Source of the DNA: an uncultured Clostridia bacterium
Lineage (GTDB): Bacteria > Bacillota > Clostridia > Oscillospirales > Ruminococcaceae
Reading direction: 5' to 3'
Assembly: GCA_947586185.1 (NCBI GenBank)
Contig: CANPXN010000022.1
Location: 1-44,010 of the forward strand
Length of the DNA: 44,010 nucleotides
The translations under genes and the position numbers were made by a program. Shown here piece by piece: positions 7,314 to 13,921 of this stretch. Below the pieces are notes generated by a model that searched no databases, had not been told where the DNA came from, and saw only the letters and a program-made list of their open reading frames with translations. Position 1 is the first letter of the stretch. The number at the start of each line of letters is the position of its first letter.

Positions 7314-7673
7314 ATGGAAAGAAAAATCAGGCGTGGGGACATCTACTACGCTAACTTAAACCCCGTTGTCGGCTCTGAGCAGGGCGGGCGGCGACCCGTC
7401 CTTATCGTTTCCAACGATATAGGAAACACGCACAGCCCTACGGTCATTATCCTGCCGATAACGAGCCGAGTACAGACAAAAGCAAAGCTGCCAACCCATA
7501 CCGAGGTAAGCAATGTAGAGGGGCTTGATAAAAATTCCCTTATCCTTGCTGAGCAAATCCGTACCATAGATAAGCGGAGATTGGAGGGATATGTCGGCAG
7601 ACTGCCCGAAAGCATGATAACGAAACTCAACCACTCCCTCGCCGTCAGCATAGATTTGAAAACAATGGCATAA
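7314..7673 (+). CDS. MazF/PemK family toxin
   Basis: A 119-residue protein with the complete MazF/PemK core: RRGDIYYANLNPVVGSEQGG at the N-terminus (residues 4-23), RPVLIVSND (25-33), VIILPITS (42-49), and the C-terminal LAEQIRTIDKRRL block. Family members are sequence-specific endoribonucleases; the conserved Arg in GGRRP and the Thr of PIT(S) are active-site residues. ATG 7314 follows AGGAGG. No MazE-like antitoxin ORF exists on either side, as the preceding ~500 bases are non-coding. Copies of this type recur beside excisionase genes in clostridial conjugative elements; whether they act as toxins there or as regulators is not known to me. Confidence 0.88.
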   Translation: MERKIRRGDIYYANLNPVVGSEQGGRRPVLIVSNDIGNTHSPTVIILPITSRVQTKAKLPTHTEVSNVEGLDKNSLILAEQIRTIDKRRLEGYVGRLPESMITKLNHSLAVSIDLKTMA

Positions 7674-7694
7674 CTGCCAGACGGGAACTGTTTA

Positions 7695-7726
7695 ACGCTT
7701 GCGTTCACTTAACGCAGGCATTTTTT
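7695..7726 (+). terminator. Possible terminator after mazF
   Basis: GCTTGCGTT and AACGCAGGC pair around CACTT, followed by ATTTTTTG. The stem is short, so partial read-through into the excisionase gene is likely. Confidence 0.5.
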
Positions 7727-7740
7727 GATTGGAGGTCTTT

Positions 7741-7944
7741 ATGAATTACAACGATGTTCCCATCTGGGAAAAATACACGCTTACTATCGAAGAAGCCGCA
7801 AAATACTTCCGCATCGGGGAAAAGAAGTTGCGGCAGCTTGCTGAAGAAAACCCCACCGCAAACTGGCTTATCATGAACGGAAACCGTGTGCAGATAAAGC
7901 GGAAGCAGTTTGAAAAAATCATTGACAGTATGGAAGTCATATAG
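7741..7944 (+). CDS. xis: Excisionase (Tn916 Xis family)
   Basis: A 67-residue winged-helix protein that bends DNA at the element ends and steers the integrase toward excision. Family hallmarks are the opening [18 protein letters not shown] (residues 5-22), the helix-turn-helix [14 protein letters not shown] and the closing basic [14 protein letters not shown] at 7731-7735 is five bases ahead of ATG 7741; an upstream in-frame TTG at 7729 overlaps this site and is rejected. The integrase gene follows at 8024 with its own promoter in between. Confidence 0.9.
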   Translation: MNYNDVPIWEKYTLTIEEAAKYFRIGEKKLRQLAEENPTANWLIMNGNRVQIKRKQFEKIIDSMEVI

Positions 7945-7972
7945 TTGCATTGAGCCGAAATAACGGTATAAT
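7945..7972 (+). promoter_or_regulatory. Promoter of the integrase gene
   Basis: TTGCAT (7945-7950), 16-base spacer, TATAAT (7967-7972). It overlaps the stop of xis and lies 52 bases ahead of the chosen int start. Confidence 0.6.
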
Positions 7973-8023
7973 ATAAGTATGCTGTATCAAGGCTCGTTCC
8001 AGAACGGAAAGGAGCTTCACGCC

Positions 8024-9211
8024 ATGTCAGAAAAAAGACGGGATAACAGAGGAAGAATATTAAGGACTGGAGAGAGCCAGAGAAAAGACGGGAGATACGC
8101 ATACAAATACACGGACGCATACGGCAAGCCGCAGTTCGTCTATTCGTGGAAGTTGGTTGCCACGGACAAGACCCCTGCGGGGAAACGGGATGTCCCTGCA
8201 CTGAGGGATAAGGTAAAGGAGATTTGCAGGGATTTGGACGATGGCATTGATACCATCGGCAAAAAAATGACGGTATGCCAACTCTATGCCAAACAGAACG
8301 GCTTGCGGAAGAATGTGAAGCACGGCACGGAAAAAAACCGTGAGTATCTGATGAGCTTGTTGCAGGACGACCCTATCGGCATGAAAAGTATTGACACCGT
8401 GAAACAGTCGGACGCTAAAGAATGGGTAATACGGATGAGCGAGAAAGGCTTTGCTTACCAGACAATCAGTAATTTCAAGCGTTCCCTAAAGGCGGCGTTC
8501 TTTACCGCCATAGAGGATGACTGTATTCGCAAAAACCCTTTTAACTTTACACTTGATACTGTCATAGAGGACGACAGGGAGGCAAAAGCCGCCCTTACGC
8601 CGAAGCAGGAGGAAAACCTGTTAGCGTTTATGGCACAGGATACGGTCTACAGGAAATACCGTGACGAGGTTATTATCCTGCTCGGTACGGGACTGAGAAT
8701 TTCAGAGTTCTGCGGGCTTACCACGGCTCTGGACTTCAAAAACCGCTATATCAATGTAGACCACCAGCTCCTGCGTGATGCGGATGTCGGCTACTATGTG
8801 GAAACGCCCAAGACCAAGAACGGTATACGGCAAATTCCCATGACCGAGGAAGTTTACCAAGCCTTGAAACGGGTGCTGAAAAGCCGAGAAAACGCCGTAC
8901 CGTTCAGCGTGGACGGCTACAAAAACTTCCTGTTCCTCAAAAATGACGGTATGCCGAAAGTGGCGGCTAATTATGAGAGTATGCTGAAAGAGCTTGTGCA
9001 TAAGTACAACAAGCAGAACAAAGACCAGATGCCGCATATTACGCCGCATATCCTCAGACACACTTTCTGTACTCGGTTAGCCAATGCGGGTATGAACCCG
9101 AAAGCGTTGCAGTATATCATGGGTCACGCCAACATCACGATGACTTTGAACTATTATGCCCATGCAGACTTCGATTCCGCAAAGGCAGAAATGGAACGGT
9201 TAGCTGCATAA
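8024..9211 (+). CDS. int: Tyrosine integrase (Tn916 Int family)
   Basis: A 395-residue site-specific recombinase. It has an N-terminal arm-binding domain (residues 1-70, RRDNRGRILRTGESQRKDGR-type opening), a SAM-like core-binding domain (about 83-175) and a catalytic domain (185-390). Catalytic residues are Arg225 (GTGLRISE), Lys in TPKTKNG (263/265), His342 and Arg345 (HILRHTF), His368 (MGHAN) and Tyr378 (LNYYAH). ATG 8024 follows AAAGGAG; an in-frame ATG at 7979 sits right behind the -10 box and is less likely. It excises and integrates the element whose right end follows. Confidence 0.93.
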   Translation: MSEKRRDNRGRILRTGESQRKDGRYAYKYTDAYGKPQFVYSWKLVATDKTPAGKRDVPALRDKVKEICRDLDDGIDTIGKKMTVCQLYAKQNGLRKNVKHGTEKNREYLMSLLQDDPIGMKSIDTVKQSDAKEWVIRMSEKGFAYQTISNFKRSLKAAFFTAIEDDCIRKNPFNFTLDTVIEDDREAKAALTPKQEENLLAFMAQDTVYRKYRDEVIILLGTGLRISEFCGLTTALDFKNRYINVDHQLLRDADVGYYVETPKTKNGIRQIPMTEEVYQALKRVLKSRENAVPFSVDGYKNFLFLKNDGMPKVAANYESMLKELVHKYNKQNKDQMPHITPHILRHTFCTRLANAGMNPKALQYIMGHANITMTLNYYAHADFDSAKAEMERLAA

Positions 9212-9259
9212 CAGTATCGGTGCTTTTACTACCGTCGTACTACTTTTCAACGGAAACCT

Positions 9260-9346
9260 ATGCCAAAACAGACAAAGATATGCCAAGTATCTCCCGAAAT
9301 GACAAATGGCGAGAAAGCCCATAAATCCAAGCTTTGCCGCCATTTG
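9260..9346 (+). repeat. Phased ATGCCAA repeats and inverted repeat next to the element's right end
   Basis: The heptamer ATGCCAA occurs at 9260 and 9280 and as ATGACAA at 9300, each exactly 20 bases apart. It runs into an inverted repeat: CAAATGGCGAGAAAGC (9303-9318) against GCTTTGCCGCCATTTG (9331-9346), two mismatches. There is no T-run, so termination is unlikely. Location suggests arm-type binding sites for Int or Xis (inference). The remaining bases 9347-9397 hold the presumed element end. Confidence 0.55.
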
Positions 9347-9397
9347 CCGAGTTACATAAGGATAATCTAAAAAATTGGTTGTCGTTTCTTCAAAAAA

Positions 9398-10372
9398 TTA
9401 ATCGTGAGCAACTACTTCCTGATAGAACTGTGCATAGTCCTTTCTCTTTTCGTTTGTGAACTGGATAGCTGTTCTCGGATGCTGATTAAGAAGACCCGTC
9501 ATGAGGTACTGAAGATCATATCCCCATACAACTCCGTCCTCTTTAAGCTTGTTCATATGCTTTTCAATAAACTGGATAACAGGATATACATTAAACTTAG
9601 GATTGCGGAGGAAACCTAAAAGAAGCTCCATTGCACAGTTTCCTGCGCCTCTTCCCATTGCGGCATATGTTCCATCCAGCCAGTCAACACCATCGCCTAC
9701 AGCCTCAATTGTATTTGCAAAAGCGAGCTGCTGGTTATTGTGGGCATGAATACCCACCTTCTTGTTATATTTAGCTGCAAAGTTTGTATATGTTTCAGCA
9801 ATTCTTGCGATCTGCTCCGGATAGAGTGCTCCATAGCTGTCAACAATGTAGAATACATCAACAGGAGTCTGACCCAATATGTCAAGGGCTACGTCAAGAT
9901 TGCTTTCCTGAGCATTTGAAATAGCCATAATATTGCATGTTACTTCATAGCCTTTTTTAGCAGCATCTTCAATAATATCAACTGCTGCCGGAATCGTGTT
10001 AAGATATGTCGCAACACGGATGAGGTCAATAGGACTTTCTGACTTGTCAATAATATCTGTCTTGTAATCGCATCTGCCGACATCAGCCATTACTGCGACT
10101 TTAAGATCAGTATTATTTTCGCCTACGATAGCTCTTATATCATCGTCATTACAGAACTTCCACTTGCCAAACTTGTTTACATCAAACATATCCTTAGAGG
10201 CTTTATAACCGAATTCCATATAATCAACTCCGGCCTTGATGTTAGCCTGATATAAATCTTTAACAAAATCATCACTGAAATAAAAATCATTTACAAGACC
10301 GCCGTCACGCAGAGTAGCGTCAACAACCTTTACATCAGAACGATAATTAATTAAGTTTGATAAATCTTTCAT
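9398..10372 (-). CDS. DRE-TIM aldolase-like enzyme (4-hydroxy-2-oxovalerate aldolase / HMG-CoA lyase fold)
   Basis: A 324-residue enzyme of the HMGL-like/DRE-TIM metallolyase superfamily. Signature residues are DATLRDGG (18-25, with D18, R22 and D23), the metal-binding HAHNN (209-213), and GRGAGN (241-246). It probably makes or splits a carbon-carbon bond using a 2-oxo acid and a divalent metal; single-gene homologues in clostridia are labelled only 'aldolase catalytic domain-containing protein'. The substrate is unknown and no dehydrogenase or decarboxylase partner is adjacent. AAAGGAGC lies upstream of the start. The conjugative element is integrated just beyond its stop codon, and the last residues could have been altered by that event. 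Confidence 0.75.
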   Translation of the reverse strand: MKDLSNLINYRSDVKVVDATLRDGGLVNDFYFSDDFVKDLYQANIKAGVDYMEFGYKASKDMFDVNKFGKWKFCNDDDIRAIVGENNTDLKVAVMADVGRCDYKTDIIDKSESPIDLIRVATYLNTIPAAVDIIEDAAKKGYEVTCNIMAISNAQESNLDVALDILGQTPVDVFYIVDSYGALYPEQIARIAETYTNFAAKYNKKVGIHAHNNQQLAFANTIEAVGDGVDWLDGTYAAMGRGAGNCAMELLLGFLRNPKFNVYPVIQFIEKHMNKLKEDGVVWGYDLQYLMTGLLNQHPRTAIQFTNEKRKDYAQFYQEVVAHD

Positions 10373-10464
10373 AGCTATTTGCTCCTTTAAAGCGTTAAAT
10401 TGAATTAAATCACTTTAATAGTATATCACATAAAGTCTCCTATGTCAACATTTTTCTTAAAAAT

Positions 10465-10548
10465 TACACAAAAATCAATTTTTGAAACAGTATGCGGTGG
10501 TCTCTATCCCCCGCACCCCCTGCTAAAGGGACAAAGTCCCTTTAGCAT
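10465..10548. repeat. Dispersed palindromic repeat, copy 1
   Basis: An 84-base unit related to 31344-31427. Both have TTTTTGAAACA.TATGCGGTGG, a C-rich middle and a closing hairpin; here GCTAAAGGG (10522-10530) pairs with CCCTTTAGC (10538-10546). It occupies most of the 295-base gap between the aldolase gene and the next gene. A 63-codon frame across it is not a gene. Confidence 0.75.
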
Positions 10549-10667
10549 TGGAGGGAAACTAAAAAACTTTTTCTTAACAAAGATAGATATGGGGATAGAA
10601 TACAACCAAATTTTAAAAACCGAACAAAACTAAATAAAATCACATAACCTGTAAAGGGGGATAAATT

Positions 10668-10892
10668 ATGAATCCATGTGAGTTAAGCATGTCTGTTGCA
10701 GCGCTGGCAAACGCTATAGCCTGTAAGCTTGAATCTACGGAAGAAATTTCAGCACTTGCCGCTGTATTCATTCAGTTGGGATATACTCTTGAAACGATCT
10801 CAACTCAGAAAGAGCTAAAAGAGAAAACGGCAATGCTCAGCCGCTGCTGCAATGATGCAAAGGAAGATAAAAATAAGGTCCCGTTCATTTGA
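10668..10892 (+). CDS. Small helical protein, DUF6774-like
   Basis: A 74-residue protein with no membrane segment, starting MNPCELSMSVAALANAIACK, which resembles the DUF6774 family of small clostridial proteins. Function unknown. AAAGGGGG lies eight bases before the ATG. Its last ~18 bases (AAGGTCCCGTTCATTTGA) form half of a terminator hairpin serving the convergent gene at 10909, so the extreme C-terminus (NKVPFI) is shaped by that hairpin and is probably not functionally conserved. Confidence 0.6.
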   Translation: MNPCELSMSVAALANAIACKLESTEEISALAAVFIQLGYTLETISTQKELKEKTAMLSRCCNDAKEDKNKVPFI

Positions 10893-10903
10893 ACAGGGAC
10901 CTT
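10875..10903 (-). terminator. Terminator of the coiled-coil gene, overlapping the end of the DUF6774-like gene
   Basis: AAGGTCCC-GTTC (from 10875) pairs with GAAC-A-GGGACCTT (to 10903). On the minus strand it is followed by ATTTTTATC, so it mainly terminates the gene at 10909-11754. Confidence 0.7.
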
Positions 10904-10908
10904 TGAGA

Positions 10909-11754
10909 TCATGCCTTATTGTTAAGTACTGGACTAAAATCAATTGCCGCATCGCTTTCAAAAGCTTTTGTATATACAGCTTTAGCCTTTGATTGCTTTA
11001 CTTTTCGTGCCTCCGGAGTATTTTCAGCCTTGATCCTGGTCATTTCCTTATCAGATTCACTTTCAGCTGTTTCACACTTCTCGGCTTCCTCATTATCCTT
11101 TACTTCCTCAGTTTTGCTGTTTTCTTCAGCCTTCTCAGCCTTGCCGGCATTAATACGCTCATTTTCTTCAGCCTTTTTCATATCATGCTCAGCTTTTCTC
11201 AGCTCAGCCTCTGTAGGCAGCCTATGATAGCTTTCGCTTTTTTCAAACTTAGCTGAAACCTTATTAAGCTCGGACAACCTCCGGCATTCCTCAGCCGCAA
11301 TTCCAAGCTTTACACTCTGTGGAATATTAGGATTATTCTTTACAGCATTAATTGCTGAAAGGGACTCGCAAACCTTTGAAGTTTTAAGTCTTTCAACCTC
11401 ATCCTTAGTTTTGCAGCGTTTAAGCTCCTTTTCATAGCTCTTCTTTTCAAGCTCCAGATTCTTTAATTTTTGATATAACACAGGATCTTTACTTTGAAGA
11501 TATCTCATTTCAGACAGAGTCAGTTTTGAACCCTGATTAATCTTATTTTGAATGGCTTTTAAGGTTTCATCGTTTTTATCATTCTCTCTGGTCTCATAAT
11601 ATGATTTTTTGAACGCTTCGTTCATGATCTCATATTTATTCTTATGCTTTTCTTCCGGCGTAAAATCTCCGGTTGCCTTCTTCATAGACCATTTATTTTG
11701 CATACCAAGGCTTTTAACATAACTGCTTAAAGAGCCAATTGCCAAAAAATCCAT
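10909..11754 (-). CDS. Highly charged coiled-coil protein, unknown function
   Basis: A 281-residue protein with no signal peptide or membrane helix. Residues 60-130 and 190-255 are rich in Lys and Glu with heptad-like spacing and should form coiled coils; repeated KAEEN segments occur near 200-215. No enzyme motif was recognised. The ATG at 11754 has GGGGAGTG just upstream and is preferred to a TTG at 11799 that has no site. It converges on the DUF6774-like gene and shares its terminator. It may be a prophage or cytoskeleton-type scaffold, but there is no direct evidence for either. Confidence 0.6.
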   Translation of the reverse strand: MDFLAIGSLSSYVKSLGMQNKWSMKKATGDFTPEEKHKNKYEIMNEAFKKSYYETRENDKNDETLKAIQNKINQGSKLTLSEMRYLQSKDPVLYQKLKNLELEKKSYEKELKRCKTKDEVERLKTSKVCESLSAINAVKNNPNIPQSVKLGIAAEECRRLSELNKVSAKFEKSESYHRLPTEAELRKAEHDMKKAEENERINAGKAEKAEENSKTEEVKDNEEAEKCETAESESDKEMTRIKAENTPEARKVKQSKAKAVYTKAFESDAAIDFSPVLNNKA

Positions 11755-11930
11755 ATAATCACTCCCCGATATCTTATTATATAAGGAGGCAAGCTGCAAC
11801 TTGCCCTAAATTATAATCACAGACGATGTCTTCCGTCTCTTAGGAGGCTAACATCTTTAGATTAAGTCAGAGATACAAACTTCGACTAACCATTGCTTAT
11901 TGACATAAGTCGTCTGCTTGTTTAAAGCTT

Positions 11931-12182
11931 AGGCAACACCGCGCAAAGATTGTACGCAGATTGCGCAGTCAGATTTTTCGCCAGATTGCACAAAAAGCTC
12001 GCAGGCATACTGGCGCACCCCAAGGGCACTTCCTACGGGCGTATGTCAAGAGATTTTTGTGTGACACCCCAAGGGTGCTTCCTGCGGTCGTATGACGGAA
12101 AATATGCGCCCGAAGGAAGTGCCCTTGGGGTACAAGCAAGATGTGTGCAAAGCCGTCAGGCGTGCTTTGCGCGGTGTTGCCT
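11931..12182. mobile_element. MITE-like palindromic element, long copy (252 bp)
   Basis: Terminal inverted repeats are AGGCAACACCGCGCAAAG (11931-11948) and its exact complement CTTTGCGCGGTGTTGCCT (12165-12182). Inside, ACCCCAAGGGCACTTCC (from 12017) is repeated directly near 12066 and in reverse complement near 12115-12131. There is no transposase gene; the frames crossing it simply read the repeat. A short relative sits at 27786-27850. From 11755 to 11930, the rest of this gap, only the upstream region of the coiled-coil gene was seen. Confidence 0.75.
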
Positions 12183-12237
12183 TTATATAATACATATCGG
12201 AAGAGTCTGAAAAAAATAAAGAGATCATATACTAAAA

Positions 12238-12504
12238 TCAATTTTCAGAAATATAATCAATTATGTATTCTTTGATGAGATTCAGAGGAACAGATTTGCT
12301 TTTAAGCGTAAGTAACAGCGATTCAACCTTGCTATAATCGGTATAGACATCATAAACGGAAACAGAATTTCCGTCAGGCTCTGCAGCAAATATACCATAG
12401 CTTACAGCAAATTCTTCATCAACGGCTGTCTCATGCCTGAATATTCCATACACAACTCTTTTGTTATCGGAAATACAGGTGAAAATAATTTCTACTTTTT
12501 GCAT
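12238..12504 (-). CDS. Small protein, possibly DUF6514 family
   Basis: An 88-residue cytoplasmic protein with alternating strand/helix character and a C-terminal helix rich in hydrophobics (VESLLLTLKSKSVPLNLIKE). It resembles the clostridial DUF6514 family; the assignment is tentative and no activity is known. ATG 12504 follows AGAAGG at good spacing; the longer frame begins in the promoter. Three copies of the Spo0A recognition heptamer lie just upstream, so it may be tied to sporulation or stationary-phase control. Confidence 0.55.
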   Translation of the reverse strand: MQKVEIIFTCISDNKRVVYGIFRHETAVDEEFAVSYGIFAAEPDGNSVSVYDVYTDYSKVESLLLTLKSKSVPLNLIKEYIIDYISEN

Positions 12505-12534
12505 ATATAATACCTTCTTTCTTATTATATACAC

Positions 12535-12609
12535 ATTATATCATATATTTCGACATTTGAAACATTAAATTTTGCTATTTTTTGGCGAATTATGTCGAAG
12601 CGTGTCGAA
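12535..12609 (-). promoter_or_regulatory. Promoter with three Spo0A-type boxes
   Basis: On the minus strand a TATAAT (plus coordinates 12535-12540) precedes the small gene at 12504. TGTCGAA, the core of the Spo0A box, occurs at 12549-12555 (plus-strand TTCGACA), 12593-12599 and 12603-12609. The last two are on the plus strand exactly 10 bases apart, one helical turn; the first would lie between the -35 and -10 regions. Confidence 0.6.
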
Positions 12610-12611
12610 TT

Positions 12612-13229
12612 TTAAAAATTATCAAATAATTCCCGATTTTTTTTTATCAAAATCTTCCCGCATGTAATATCAGTCAGCTTTTCACACAAGGGCTGATACA
12701 GCTCTTTTTTTACATTAACAGTTAATTTCACATTATCCCCGAAATCCGAATCTATTTGTTTCACCTCAAAATCCGGTAGCACATAGCTGACCTTTCCATA
12801 CATATCATAATTCATAACAAGCTCTGCCGATATACATTCATACATATTTAAAATTCCGGCAGCTGAGACAGCAATAGCGGCACAGTGAGAGTATGCCCTG
12901 ACAAGACCGCCTCCGCCTAAAAGTATCCCTCCGAAATATCTTGTTACAACACAGCATACATCTGTAAGGCTCTGCTTCTTTAGAACGTCAAGCACGGGAA
13001 CTCCCGCAGTACCCTGAGGTTCTCCGTCATCCGAATATCTTATTATATTATCCTTTCTCAGTATGTATGCATAAACGTTATGTTTTGCCTTTCGGTGCTG
13101 AGCCTTTATGCCGCTTATAAACTCCACAGCCTCTTCATTGGTATTTACAGGCTTAATGCTGCCAATAAATTCTGAACGTTTTTCAATAAACGAAGCCTTG
13201 GCAGCGCTTTTGACAGTTGTATAATTCAT
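12612..13229 (-). CDS. yigZ: YigZ/IMPACT family protein
   Basis: A 205-residue protein with the IMPACT N-terminal domain (residues 10-125). Clear signatures are AKHNVYAYIL, RYSDDGEPQGTAGVPVLDVL (64-83) and VVTRYFGGILLGGGGLVRAY (94-113). A C-terminal EF-G-fold domain (about 133-195) follows. Eukaryotic IMPACT proteins affect Gcn2 signalling; the bacterial role is unclear, with links to ribosomes suggested by the fold. AAGGAG lies four bases ahead of the ATG. It is transcribed in the same direction as rpmE and separated from it by a terminator. Confidence 0.92.
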   Translation of the reverse strand: MNYTTVKSAAKASFIEKRSEFIGSIKPVNTNEEAVEFISGIKAQHRKAKHNVYAYILRKDNIIRYSDDGEPQGTAGVPVLDVLKKQSLTDVCCVVTRYFGGILLGGGGLVRAYSHCAAIAVSAAGILNMYECISAELVMNYDMYGKVSYVLPDFEVKQIDSDFGDNVKLTVNVKKELYQPLCEKLTDITCGKILIKKNRELFDNF

Positions 13230-13244
13230 AAAACTCCTTATATG

Positions 13245-13272
13245 TAAAAAGGACGACTGTTTAAGCCGTCCT
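13245..13272 (-). terminator. Terminator of rpmE
   Basis: On the minus strand AGGACG-GC pairs with GTCGTCCT, followed by TTTTTAC. It separates rpmE from yigZ. Confidence 0.75.
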
Positions 13273-13279
13273 GATTATA

Positions 13280-13483
13280 TTACTTGTCCATATTAAAACG
13301 CTTCTTAAATCTGTCAACACGTCCGCCTGTATCAACAAGCTTCTGTTTACCAGTAAAGAACGGATGGCACTTTGAACAGATTTCAACCTTGATATCCTTC
13401 TTTGTTGAACGAGTTTCAATTACATTACCGCAATGGCAAGTGATTGTAGTCTTTTCAAAATTCGGATGGATTCCTTCTTTCAC
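13280..13483 (-). CDS. rpmE: 50S ribosomal protein L31
   Basis: A 67-residue protein starting [19 protein letters not shown], the usual opening of bacterial L31. The zinc-binding cysteines are retained: CHC near residue 16 and CSKC near residue 36, so this is the zinc-containing C+ form. The closing [17 protein letters not shown] is characteristic. The GTG at 13483 lies behind AGAGGTGAC; longer in-frame starts would add a tail absent from the family. A consensus-like promoter lies at 13579-13607. Confidence 0.95.
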   Translation of the reverse strand: MKEGIHPNFEKTTITCHCGNVIETRSTKKDIKVEICSKCHPFFTGKQKLVDTGGRVDRFKKRFNMDK

Positions 13484-13578
13484 GATTGTCACCTCTTTTT
13501 CAAAACTATTATGATTAACATAGTAGCCCATCAACACATTTAGACAGTAGTACTATTGATAATTCACTGACAGAATTT

Positions 13579-13607
13579 ATTATAACACAACTAAAAACAA
13601 AAATCAA
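13579..13607 (-). promoter_or_regulatory. Promoter of rpmE
   Basis: Reading on the minus strand: TTGATT (plus 13602-13607), 17-base spacer, TATAAT (plus 13579-13584). Confidence 0.7.
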
Positions 13608-13634
13608 GTGTTTTTTTACATTTTAAGTCAAAAG

Positions 13635-13816
13635 TATATACAGCGCTCCCACATCGGATTGAGAGCGCCGTACAAATATGTAAGAGAATCTGAAAACTCT
13701 TAAAAGACATTAATTAAAAAACATTGATTAACGCCCTTCACTACATATAACAATTTTAACACCCTGTTTGTGCACTTTTTTCCGAAATTTTTTCAAAAAT
13801 CAGCAATATAAACAAA
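13635..13816. repeat. Locus-flanking repeat A (related to 15715-15900)
   Basis: A non-coding stretch sharing order and sequence with 15715-15900: a GC hairpin (CAGCGCTCCCACAT...GAGAGCGCC), the AGAATCTGAA block, and a 38-base core (13746-13783) matching 15824-15861 at all but one position. It lies downstream of the dockerin genes. No gene was seen between 13608 and 13921. Confidence 0.75.
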
Positions 13817-13921
13817 ATTAGCAATAAAATCTATACATTATCTACAAAATCATAAACGAGTGAGCCCCTCTGGAGAAGTCGATCAGGAGGATCTTATATA
13901 ATATTTGGAGGAACGTTTAAA

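Larger units (their letters stand above)
1..9396. mobile_element. Right-hand part of a Tn916/Tn1549-type integrative conjugative element (left part outside window)
   Basis: The gene order sigma-like factor, MazF/PemK toxin, small excisionase, tyrosine integrase is the usual end of Tn916/Tn1549-family conjugative transposons. The Cys-rich KTR protein at 1656 is also typical cargo of that family. Beyond the integrase only about 185 non-coding bases remain before an ordinary chromosomal gene on the opposite strand (stop codon at 9398), so the right end must lie between 9212 and about 9396. The exact junction cannot be fixed because the left end is missing. No relaxase, VirB4/TraG-like or replication genes are present here, so they are presumably upstream of base 1. 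All element genes in the window read on the plus strand. Confidence 0.82.

Noticed and set aside
9303-9346. Inverted repeat as terminator of int
   Set aside because: No T-run follows on either strand, and there are two mismatches in the stem; a protein-binding role at the element end is more likely.
10442-10633. 63-codon frame
   Set aside because: It is a translation of the dispersed palindromic repeat, with no ribosome site.
12016-12131. Three similar units that might look like a CRISPR array
   Set aside because: One unit is inverted and spacing is irregular; they are internal repeats of a palindromic element and no cas genes are present.
11950-12241. Frames of 60-90 codons on both strands
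   Set aside because: All lie within the MITE-like palindrome; their peptides just translate the repeat (ARRKCPWGAP-type).
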